5,393 bases of DNA from Phycisphaerales bacterium (GTDB lineage Bacteria; Planctomycetota; Phycisphaerae; UBA1845; Fen-1342), in NCBI GenBank assembly GCA_022839625.1, contig JALHJL010000097.1, positions 1 to 5,393 on the forward strand, in the 5' to 3' direction. Within the stretch, counting starts at the first letter, position 1. Each line of letters begins with the position of its first letter. The notes beneath the pieces were generated by a model. It saw nothing but the letters and a program-made list of their open reading frames with translations, was not told the origin of the DNA and searched no databases. A program made the position numbers and the translations under genes. Positions 1 through 5,212 of this stretch are shown one piece after another.

Positions 1-3000
1 TAACCATTACGTGTCAGGGTTAGAGTTTTACCGTTTATTACTTTGTATAATGGTTTTACCGATACTCCGTCAGGGTTGGTGACTTTGATACTAGTAAACA
101 CACTACCAGCCTTGATATTCTCACTAAAAGTGATCACTATCGCCTTATTAGCCGTATTGATCACCTTGTTGTTGGCCGGGTTGGTACTGGTTATGGTAGG
201 TGGGTTTCCTACGCTGAATTTGGTTGACATCACTGCTACTGGGTTACCAGCCAGATCAGTCACCGCACCAGTATGAATACATAAGGTGTAAAGTGACTCA
301 GCCAGGTTACTCTTCGGATCGATGGTTAAAACCTTACCACTAATGGAATAATTGAACGGCACCGCTTTACCGCTGCTATTTTTAAGATCCACCCAGAAGT
401 TACTGCCTGCTTTGATGGTTTCACTGAAGGTGACCTTAATGATTTTACTTGCAGATACTTTAGTTGTACCATTGGCTGGGTCAATTGAAGTGATGGTGGG
501 TTTAGCAGTGTCTATGGTGTAAGCCTCAGTCTGCACTGGACTAACATTACCCGCACTATCCACGGCAATGAACTTCAATATAGTTGTTTTACTAATACTA
601 ATAGAACCTTTATAAAATGTACTTTCAGTGGTGGGTGTGGTGCCATCAGTGGTATAGTAGATTTTAGGACTGGAATCCTGATTATCAGTAGCAGTTAAAG
701 TCACCTTTTTCGTGGTATTATACAAACCACTTTTTACATCTGCATTAGGCACCGGAGCAACCGCGTCCAACAGGAAAACTGCATAGTTATCCGATGGTAG
801 GTAAGCTTCAGATCCAAGATACCGGGCATTAATCTCATACTCACCACTATCACCATCAACAACCCACTCCTTAACAGCCTTACCATCTACAACCTGAACC
901 TTACCTATAGACGTGTTTCCAATAAAGAACTCAACCTCACCATCATTTATAGGATCACCATTTTCATCCTTAACATCCACAGTAATGACCACCTTATTTC
1001 CCACTTTACCCGTGGAATTCGATAAATTAACCGTGGTAGTACTATTCACCTGGAACAACTCAAAAACACAACTCACAGTCTGATTATCAACAGTCGCATT
1101 CACCGTGTAATTACCATAACTACTCGCATTAAACACCGCATTCACAACACTATCGGTCAAATTACCAGATACAGGATTAATAGTTCCATTAGAAACACTA
1201 AATAAATATTCCCTTACCGGTAAATAACCATCAAAGGCATAATTAATCACACCATCAGTATAGTGATCAATACCCGCCTTGATATTCTTACTAAAACCGG
1301 GTTTATTGTCAGATTTCAAAGTCATAACCAGCCAATAATTCAAAGTCAGATTATCAGGGCCTGTAATAACCGGCTTATCATTACTACCCCACCAATTATA
1401 ATCAGCAGTTACATTGAAATTTGAACCAGGAAGTTGGACCGGGGATAAAATCACACTGTTTGTAACGATTAAATTACAATATCCTAAATTGTTAGCGTAT
1501 AAAGCGTAGGTATCATTTTCAAACAAACAGCCCACAACAGATATATTCATGTTAGTTCCCTGCATGAAAACTGCTTGATAAACATTTGTGAAGGAACAGT
1601 TGCTTATGGTAGCATTAGCGTTACCACTAATAAAAATACAGTTATAGTTGGTGTTATTGTAGAAAGTGGAATTATAAACATTCCCCGTGTTACTGGCAAA
1701 GTATATATCGCCACGTTCATTGTTGGTGAAAGTACAATTATATATATTTATTAAACTGCCAAAACCATAGATTGCCTTACCTTCACCAGTAAATCCTGCA
1801 ACACGGAAATTATCCTTAAACAGTGTGTTTTTAATTAATAAAAAGCCTTCATTATCTAATGCTGTTCCATATTTAGCTGTGTTATTTATGAATGAAGAAT
1901 TATAAACCTCTAAAATGCCTGTTGCACCATTATAAATGGCACCACCATAGTAGGATTGGCCGTTGTTTGAAAAGATTGAATTATAAACTGTCAAATTTCC
2001 ATTATTATTGATAGCACCACCATTGTAACCGTGACTGTTACGGATATCCATATCCTGAAGGATCACGGTGGAATTAGCAGCGATCATTATAGGACTATTT
2101 TTTTCTGGGTTAGCAGTGTATACTGGAGAACCATTAATAATCTGGAAGTCTTTTAAAGTGATTAAACCATCACCCAATGTTACATTAAATATCCAATTAG
2201 TATTTTCACCATTTATAACAGTCTTACTTATTCCTTCACCTATTAGTGTGATATTCAGGGCTCCGGGTAAAGTTACATTAGTGTTACCTGCTCCAGAATA
2301 GGTCCCCTCCAATAAGTGAATAGTTATATTTCGGCTTATATCACATGCAGCTGTTAAAGCCTTCTGGATAGTTGCATAAGGATTGTCTTTTGATCCATCA
2401 CCAATAGTGTCATTTCCTGATTTAGAAACATAATACTCCACACTATCATTAACATTCTTAATCGTGACATTAACCATACCATATTTGCTATAAACCGGAT
2501 CTACAGCATAATTATAAGTACCAGTTAAATTATAAGTCCCATTTTTAAAGCCGATATAAGTTAAAGTGGATAATCCATTAATCACATCTGCCTGGCCAAT
2601 ATACGTTCCATTCAAATAGAAAGACACATTTCCACCACTAACACTATTACCCTGATCATCAGTAACTGTAGCAGTCAAATTACCAGTAAGTTTAGTGATA
2701 TTAATTGTACTATTACCTACAAAAGTCAGGTTAACAACAGAAATAGCGCCAATATAACTACCACTACTATACATGTATATTTCGTTACCATTAGTTCCGG
2801 CGATGTTATTTGTAAAAGAGCAGTTCGAAATAGTTAATTGATTTGAATATATGGCACCACCATATATACTGGCAGTGTTATTGGTGAAAGTAGCATTGGT
2901 TATGTTTCCACTACCATAGAATGCACCACCACTAACTGTTGCAATATTATCGTAGAACTTGTCATTTATACTAGTTATACCGGCCATTACTGCTCCATAT

Positions 3001-4925
3001 CGACCATAGTTATTGGAGAATATGTTGTTTGTACTTATTAAATTACCATTTGTCACATATAACGCACCTGCATAGGCGGATCCAAAAGTGAGACTGTTAG
3101 TATTATTTATAAATTTTGAATTTCTTAAAACCAAACCATCAGCAGATAAAGCACCTGACCACATGGCCCCACCAGATGTCCCTGTATTACTGTTATTTAT
3201 AAAAATAGAGTCCTCTATTGTCCCATTTTTAATATAGAATGGTCCATAATAAGAACCGGAAACCTGATTGTCTCTAAAAATAAGATTTCTAACAATATTA
3301 ACTGGGCCGCCAGCATAAATGATAATAGAGCTTGTAACGTAATTATTTTTAAATATACAATTTGTCATGTTCAAATTAGCGCTTGATTGTAAAACAGGAT
3401 AACTTGAAGTGCCGTTACCATTTTGGATGGTTAAATTAACCAGATTAACCTGGGTGTACTGTCCGAAGTTGAATATCCAGTTTACATTTCCTCCATCAAT
3501 TATGGTTTTATTATATTCACCGATTAAATTTAAAACACCTAGATCAGTAATGGTAATATTATTATTACCAGCTCCTGAATAAGTTCCATCCAAAATATAA
3601 ATTGTAGGATAAATAGATTTATAAAACCCTTCATGAATCGCCTTAGAAATAGTCCGATACGGAGTGCTTATAGATCCATCTCCTGTATCATCACTACCAT
3701 TTGTTGCCGAAACGTACAGGTAAACCGGAGTCCTATCAATATCCACAGTCAAAGTTCCATTTACAATATTAGACAAACTAGTAAAGTAACTAGATCCTCC
3801 CGTTAAATTGTATAAACCATTACTATCCAACAATTTAGTATAGGTTAATGTAGCCGTACCGTTTACTACATTCGCACTGCCTAGTGAAATCGTGTTAGCA
3901 TAGAAGTTGATGGATCCACCATAAATAGGATGTCCCATATCATCAGTTACCGTGGCAGTTACCGTGGCCGTAGGTTTAGTAACCGTCAAATCAGCGAAAG
4001 TTATATTCGCATTAACATTACCTGATAAATAAATGTAGTTACCCTTTACTGCTGTACAGTTGGTCATTGTGTTATTTTTTAAATAACTGATTCCTGAAAG
4101 ATATACTGCTCCTCCCTGGCCAGAAGTACCAGTTATAGTACTGTTAATAATTGTATTGTTAATCAGTGATCCATAATTCATGCTTATGGATCCACCATAA
4201 TTACTGGTAGCATAGTTATCAGCGAAATAAGAATTCTTAACAGTAGAATTATAATCCGAACTACCACCGAGAGATACTGCTCCAGCATATTTGGCATAAT
4301 TACCTATAAAACTGGAGTCTGATATATTAAATAATGTGGAAGTTGCATAGATAGCTCCACTATATGATGCTGCTGAGTTGTTTTTGAATTTACTATCAGA
4401 AATAGTTAAATTTCCACCAGTACTGTATATAGCTCCGCCCTTTGATGTGGCGTAATTATTCTCAAAAATACAATTAGAAATACTCAAATCACCGGCATTG
4501 ATGATTGTCCCACCATTTGTGTTTTTTCCATTGATAAAAGTAATGTTCACCAGTTTAACGATGGAATCAGCTTTAATATCAAACATATTAGCACTGCTAC
4601 CTGCATCGATGAAAGTGTTATTATAACCCGCACCAATTATAGTCAGAGTGCCGCCTTGACTTTGGTGCGCCTTATTAATCTCCACCAAAACATTACCAGT
4701 ACCCGTGAATGTCCCTTCACTCAAATGTATCGTAGAATTGAGCGATTCATTCACATTCGACACACCCTTCGCAATAGTAGCATAGGGACTACTCGGGTTT
4801 GCCCCAGTGTTAGAAGTATCATTACCATTAACAGACACATATATATCCTGACTTGGCGCAGCACTAACTGCACCTACAAAAAGAAAAGATAACAACAAAA
4901 TACTTATCAATACCATTTTTCGCAT
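1..4925 (-). CDS. Giant secreted adhesin-like protein with three beta-helix/Ig cassettes (3' end beyond window)
   Basis: A single frame opens with ATG at 4925 and stays open for 1641 codons to the window edge, so the C-terminus is missing. The order is: signal peptide (1-22); beta-helix 1 (about 27-303) and Ig-like domain 1 (304-398); beta-helix 2 (400-729) and Ig-like 2 (730-828); beta-helix 3 (829-1188) and a post-helix Ig-like domain (1189-1291); Ig-like 3 (1292-1390); a chitobiase-C-terminal-like domain (1391-1471); two SbsA-like Ig domains (1472-1573 and 1574 to the edge). Known family: methanogen 'adhesin-like proteins', exported and thought to mediate attachment to surfaces or partner cells. 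Dozens of N-x-S/T sequons suggest archaeal N-glycosylation. No catalytic residues are evident, so a structural or adhesive role is inferred rather than polysaccharide cleavage. The start is chosen because MRK precedes a hydrophobic stretch; M4 (4916) is a weaker alternative. The Shine-Dalgarno match is poor. The promoter is at 5012-5027. Domain class is fairly sure; the ligand is unknown. Confidence 0.93.
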   Translation of the reverse strand, partial: MRKMVLISILLLSFLFVGAVSAAPSQDIYVSVNGNDTSNTGANPSSPYATIAKGVSNVNESLNSTIHLSEGTFTGTGNVLVEINKAHQSQGGTLTIIGAGYNNTFIDAGSSANMFDIKADSIVKLVNITFINGKNTNGGTIINAGDLSISNCIFENNYATSKGGAIYSTGGNLTISDSKFKNNSAASYSGAIYATSTLFNISDSSFIGNYAKYAGAVSLGGSSDYNSTVKNSYFADNYATSNYGGSISMNYGSLINNTIINSTITGTSGQGGAVYLSGISYLKNNTMTNCTAVKGNYIYLSGNVNANITFADLTVTKPTATVTATVTDDMGHPIYGGSINFYANTISLGSANVVNGTATLTYTKLLDSNGLYNLTGGSSYFTSLSNIVNGTLTVDIDRTPVYLYVSATNGSDDTGDGSISTPYRTISKAIHEGFYKSIYPTIYILDGTYSGAGNNNITITDLGVLNLIGEYNKTIIDGGNVNWIFNFGQYTQVNLVNLTIQNGNGTSSYPVLQSSANLNMTNCIFKNNYVTSSIIIYAGGPVNIVRNLIFRDNQVSGSYYGPFYIKNGTIEDSIFINNSNTGTSGGAMWSGALSADGLVLRNSKFINNTNSLTFGSAYAGALYVTNGNLISTNNIFSNNYGRYGAVMAGITSINDKFYDNIATVSGGAFYGSGNITNATFTNNTASIYGGAIYSNQLTISNCSFTNNIAGTNGNEIYMYSSGSYIGAISVVNLTFVGNSTINITKLTGNLTATVTDDQGNSVSGGNVSFYLNGTYIGQADVINGLSTLTYIGFKNGTYNLTGTYNYAVDPVYSKYGMVNVTIKNVNDSVEYYVSKSGNDTIGDGSKDNPYATIQKALTAACDISRNITIHLLEGTYSGAGNTNVTLPGALNITLIGEGISKTVINGENTNWIFNVTLGDGLITLKDFQIINGSPVYTANPEKNSPIMIAANSTVILQDMDIRNSHGYNGGAINNNGNLTVYNSIFSNNGQSYYGGAIYNGATGILEVYNSSFINNTAKYGTALDNEGFLLIKNTLFKDNFRVAGFTGEGKAIYGFGSLINIYNCTFTNNERGDIYFASNTGNVYNSTFYNNTNYNCIFISGNANATISNCSFTNVYQAVFMQGTNMNISVVGCLFENDTYALYANNLGYCNLIVTNSVILSPVQLPGSNFNVTADYNWWGSNDKPVITGPDNLTLNYWLVMTLKSDNKPGFSKNIKAGIDHYTDGVINYAFDGYLPVREYLFSVSNGTINPVSGNLTDSVVNAVFNASSYGNYTVNATVDNQTVSCVFELFQVNSTTTVNLSNSTGKVGNKVVITVDVKDENGDPINDGEVEFFIGNTSIGKVQVVDGKAVKEWVVDGDSGEYEINARYLGSEAYLPSDNYAVFLLDAVAPVPNADVKSGLYNTTKKVTLTATDNQDSSPKIYYTTDGTTPTTESTFYKGSISISKTTILKFIAVDSAGNVSPVQTEAYTIDTAKPTITSIDPANGTTKVSASKIIKVTFSETIKAGSNFWVDLKNSSGKAVPFNYSISGKVLTIDPKSNLAESLYTLCIHTGAVTDLAGNPVAVMSTKFSVGNPPTITSTNPANNKVINTANKAIVITFSENIKAGSVFTSIKVTNPDGVSVKPLYKVINGKTLTLTRNG
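3..206 (-). other. SbsA-like Ig domain 2 (Big_5), cut by the window edge
   Basis: Residues 1574-1641 visible. NPPTITSTNPANNKVINTAN, KAIVITFSENIKAGSVFTSI and PDGVSVKPLYKVINGKTLTL repeat the plan of the preceding domain. About the last third of a usual domain, including the expected 'LAGN' strand, lies beyond the left edge. More domains and a cell-wall anchor probably follow. Confidence 0.85.
207..512 (-). other. SbsA-like Ig domain 1 (Big_5)
   Basis: Residues 1472-1573. DTAKPTITSIDPANGTTKVS, KIIKVTFSETIKAGSNFWVD, KNSSGKAVPFNYSISGKVLT, LYTLCIHTGAVTDLAGNPVA, STKFSVGN. 'P.I....P.NG...V.....I.VTFSE.I..G' and 'A.TDLAGN' are the hallmark of SbsA Ig-like (Big_5) domains, found in S-layer and other surface proteins. 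Confidence 0.88.
513..755 (-). other. Chitobiase/beta-hexosaminidase C-terminal-like domain
   Basis: Residues 1391-1471. PVPNADVKSGLYNTTKKVTL, ATDNQDSSPKIYYTTDGTTP, TTESTFYKGSISISKTT, ILKFIAVDSAGNVSPVQTEA and YTID match the CHB_HEX_C fold (IYYTTDGTTPT, then ..LKFIAVD.AGN.S). In enzymes this is an accessory beta-sandwich with a proposed carbohydrate-related role. Here it has no catalytic partner, so it may be a spacer or help contact cell-wall glycans. Confidence 0.85.
756..1052 (-). other. Ig-like domain 3 (Big_3 type)
   Basis: Residues 1292-1390. It contains STTTVNLSNSTGKVGNKVVI, VDVKDENGDPINDGEVEFFI, NTSIGKVQVVDGKAVKEW, GEYEINARYLGSEAYLPSDN and YAVFLL. The 'V.D.NG.P...G.V.F..G...IG...V.DG.A' arrangement is the standard repeat of bacterial and archaeal Ig-like surface proteins. 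It marks the change from helix cassettes to a pure beta-sandwich stalk. Confidence 0.85.
1053..1361 (-). other. Post-helix Ig-like domain
   Basis: Residues 1189-1291. After the NWWGSN cap the sequence continues as LTLNYWLVMTLKSDN, then FDGYLPVREYLFSVSNGTINP, LTDSVVNAVFNASSYGNYTV and NATVDNQTVSCVFEL. The layout, with 'P...FS.SNGT..P' and a closing 'Y.V.A.VDNQTVS', is that of an invasin-like or Ig-like beta-sandwich following a beta-helix. Assignment to a named family is uncertain. Confidence 0.6.
1362..2441 (-). other. Beta-helix module 3 ending in an NWWGSN cap
   Basis: Residues 829-1188, the longest of the three helices. The cap is VEYYVSKSGNDTIGDGS, NPYATIQKAL, IHLLEGTYSGAGN, LIGEGISKTVINGENTNWIF. 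The coils include GYNGGAINNNGN, FSNNGQSYYGGAIYNGA, SSFINNTAKYGTALDN, YNCTFTNNERG and SNCSF. The helix ends at residues 1177-1182 with NWWGSN, a phrase often found at the C-terminal edge of beta-helices in methanogen surface proteins; modules 1 and 2 show no copy of it. Confidence 0.83.
2442..2738 (-). other. Ig-like domain 2 (inter-helix linker)
   Basis: Residues 730-828. It shows ITKLTGNLTATVTDDQGN, VSGGNVSFYLNGTYIGQADV, INGLSTLTYIGF and GTYNLTGTYNY. It parallels Ig-like domain 1 in order and wording (TVTDD.G, .GG...FY, G.A.V.NG.-.LTY, YNLTG). It separates beta-helices 2 and 3. Confidence 0.8.
2739..3728 (-). other. Beta-helix module 2
   Basis: Residues 400-729. It restarts with the same cap as module 1: YLYVSATNGSDDTGDGS, TPYRTISKAI, IYILDGTYSGAGN, LIGEYNKTIIDGG, NWIFNFG. 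Coils follow with MTNCIFKNN, TSGGAMWSGA, SGGAFYGSG, FTNNTASIYGGAIYS and SNCSFTNN. The cap is closest in wording to module 3, which suggests duplication inside the gene. No catalytic signature was recognised. Confidence 0.85.
3732..4016 (-). other. Ig-like domain 1 (inter-helix linker)
   Basis: Residues 304-398. The pattern NITFADLTVTKPTATVTA, TVTDDMGHPIYGGSINFY, an LGSANVVNGTATLTY strand and a Y-N-L-T-G strand matches bacterial/archaeal Ig-like beta-sandwich repeats of the Big_3 type (a 'V.D..G.P..GG...F' core, then 'G.A.V.NG.A.L.Y'). It joins beta-helices 1 and 2 and has a clear paralogue at residues 730-828. It probably acts as a rigid spacer. Confidence 0.8.
4017..4847 (-). other. Beta-helix module 1 (pectin-lyase-like fold)
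   Basis: Residues 27-303. The module opens with a strand-turn signature, DIYVSVNGNDTSN, then NPSSPYATIAKGV and IHLSEGTFTG. This is the N-terminal cap typical of secreted right-handed parallel beta-helix proteins (DUF1565 / right-handed beta-helix families). Coils of about 20-30 residues follow, with recurring phrases such as SNCIFENN, SKGGAIYSTGGNLTISDSKF, SGAIYA, GGAVYLSG. Pectate lyase type active-site residues are not evident, so it is read as structural or ligand-binding. N-x-S/T sequons are frequent. Confidence 0.85.
4860..4925 (-). other. Sec-type signal peptide of the adhesin-like protein
   Basis: Residues 1-22 have a basic start (MRK), a hydrophobic core rich in L, I, F and V (residues 4-17), and the end GAVSA followed by A-P-S. 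This fits signal peptidase I cleavage with small residues at -3 and -1, most likely after A22 (A-V-S-A/A-P). No lipobox cysteine is present, so this is not a lipoprotein. The protein is therefore predicted to be exported through Sec and either anchored by its unseen C-terminus or released. Confidence 0.9.
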
Positions 4926-4952
4926 TTTAATCTTCCCCGTCCAATTTTAATC
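4924..4952. repeat. 9-bp direct repeat overlapping the adhesin start codon
   Basis: ATTTTAATC (plus strand) occurs at 4924-4932 and 4944-4952, exactly 20 bp apart. The first copy covers part of the start codon. In this AT-rich leader it may be chance, but it could be an RNA-binding site. Confidence 0.4.
4926..4945 (-). promoter_or_regulatory. Weak ribosome binding site region of the adhesin gene
   Basis: On the minus strand the bases before ATG read GGACGGGGAAGATTAAA. A G4 run (4935-4938) lies 9 nt before the start codon, but it is not the GGAGGTGAT expected for an archaeal Shine-Dalgarno. The purine-rich run may be enough for initiation, or the leader may work differently. This ATG is favoured by the signal peptide that follows, not by the RBS. 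Confidence 0.4.
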
Positions 4953-5011
4953 CATTTTTCCAAACGATAGATTTAACATGATCTTAATAAAATTTGGTTT
5001 ACACAATAGGC

Positions 5012-5027
5012 TATATAAATATTTCCA
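5012..5027 (-). promoter_or_regulatory. Archaeal promoter (BRE + TATA box) for the adhesin gene
   Basis: The minus strand reads TTTATATA (5019 to 5012), an exact match to the methanogen box A, preceded by the purine-rich GGAAATA (5026 to 5020), a plausible TFB recognition element. The usual 20-25 nt spacing puts transcription start near 4985-4992, giving a leader of about 60-67 nt. The 11-bp-arm palindrome begins 9 bp upstream of the TATA box. Confidence 0.75.
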
Positions 5028-5028
5028 T

Positions 5029-5053
5029 TTTACTTGAAATATTTTCAAGTAAA
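5029..5053. promoter_or_regulatory. Perfect palindrome abutting the promoter, candidate operator
   Basis: Arms TTTACTTGAAA (5029-5039) and TTTCAAGTAAA (5043-5053) are exact inverted complements around a 3-base TAT centre. The element lies immediately upstream of the BRE/TATA of the adhesin gene, where archaeal activators commonly bind and where some repressors interfere with TFB/TBP. No T-run follows it on the minus strand, so it is not a good terminator for coaBC. The two-fold symmetry suggests a dimeric helix-turn-helix regulator; the regulator is unknown. Confidence 0.6.
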
Positions 5054-5074
5054 TCTGAATCAGTAGAAAATAGA

Positions 5075-5089
5075 CCACCTACCCCTCCC
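5075..5089 (-). other. G-rich tract in the intergenic region
   Basis: The minus strand reads GGGAGGGGTAGGTGG (12 of 15 bases are G) inside an otherwise strongly AT-rich spacer, 21 bp upstream of the palindrome. Its four G-runs could form a two-tetrad G-quadruplex or serve as a protein site. Function unknown. Confidence 0.5.
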
Positions 5090-5106
5090 AAAACATGAAT
5101 ATATGC

Positions 5107-5160
5107 AAAAAAACAAAATTTTATAAAAAAAGTTATCTTTAAAGATAAAGCTTTAAAGAT
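5107..5160 (-). terminator. Hairpin plus T-tract terminator downstream of coaBC
   Basis: In the minus-strand transcript, ATCTTTAAAG (5160-5151) can pair with CTTTAAAGAT (5144-5135) across a 6-nt loop. Two bases later comes a C and T7 (5131-5125), with a further T7 split by G (around 5113-5107). Archaeal termination depends mainly on U-rich tracts, so the T-runs are the stronger evidence; the AT-rich stem (two G:C pairs) may help. It lies 53-106 bp past the coaBC stop. Confidence 0.65.
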
Positions 5161-5163
5161 AAA
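5137..5163. repeat. Two tandem copies of CTTTAAAGATAAA
   Basis: The 13-bp unit CTTTAAAGATAAA occurs at 5137-5149 and 5151-5163, separated by one G (period 14). Each unit contains the palindrome CTTTAAAG, so the block also folds as a 10-bp inverted repeat (5135-5144 / 5151-5160), and the right-hand part of a perfect 16-bp palindrome (5133-5148) overlaps it. The terminator reading is preferred; a paired protein-binding site is the alternative. Confidence 0.75.
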
Positions 5164-5165
5164 AT

Positions 5166-5178
5166 AAAAAGTAAAAAA
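5166..5178 (-). terminator. First T-rich termination tract after coaBC
   Basis: The minus strand reads TTTTTTACTTTTT (5178 to 5166), about 35 nt after the coaBC stop, without a stem. U-runs of this kind are sufficient for archaeal RNA polymerase to terminate. Together with the hairpin/T-tract at 5107-5160 it may form a staggered terminator. Confidence 0.5.
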
Positions 5179-5212
5179 GCAACGGAAAATAATCAGGAAA
5201 CACTGAATAAAA

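Larger units (their letters stand above)
4926..5212. other. Intergenic region between coaBC and the adhesin gene
   Basis: This 287-bp stretch is strongly AT-rich and holds no credible gene on either strand. From the coaBC side it carries a T-rich tract (5178-5166), a hairpin with T-runs (5160-5107), a G-rich minus-strand tract (5089-5075), the perfect palindrome (5053-5029), the BRE/TATA promoter (5027-5012) and a leader of about 60-67 nt. The leader contains a 10-codon mini-ORF and a 9-bp direct repeat. Confidence 0.85.

Noticed and set aside
43..276. Plus-strand open frame of 77 codons with hydrophobic composition
   Set aside because: It is antisense to the SbsA-like Ig domains of the continuous minus-strand frame. 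Its hydrophobicity comes from the complement of polar and Lys/Asn codons, and it has no promoter or RBS.
2068..2301. Plus-strand open frame of 77 codons
   Set aside because: It is antisense to the N-terminal part of beta-helix 3, where the minus strand is clearly coding, and it has no recognisable domain.
400..3728. Possible polysaccharide lyase activity of the beta-helices
   Set aside because: The fold resembles pectin lyases, but I see no conserved catalytic Asp/Arg/Lys cluster. The coils are dominated by Asn, Gly, Ser and Thr, as in structural or adhesive helices.
1440..4540. Dense short repeats, considered as a CRISPR array or satellite
   Set aside because: The repeats are degenerate, vary in spacing and stay in one reading frame encoding beta-helix coils. 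There are no identical repeats with unique spacers and no cas genes.
4656..4892. Plus-strand open frame of 78 codons
   Set aside because: It is antisense to the signal peptide and beta-helix 1 cap, with a composition typical of a shadow frame.
5098..5104. Second TATA-like element (CATATATTC on the minus strand)
   Set aside because: It matches box A less well than TTTATATA at 5019-5012 and lacks a convincing BRE. If used, the palindrome would lie in the transcript leader, but nothing else supports this.
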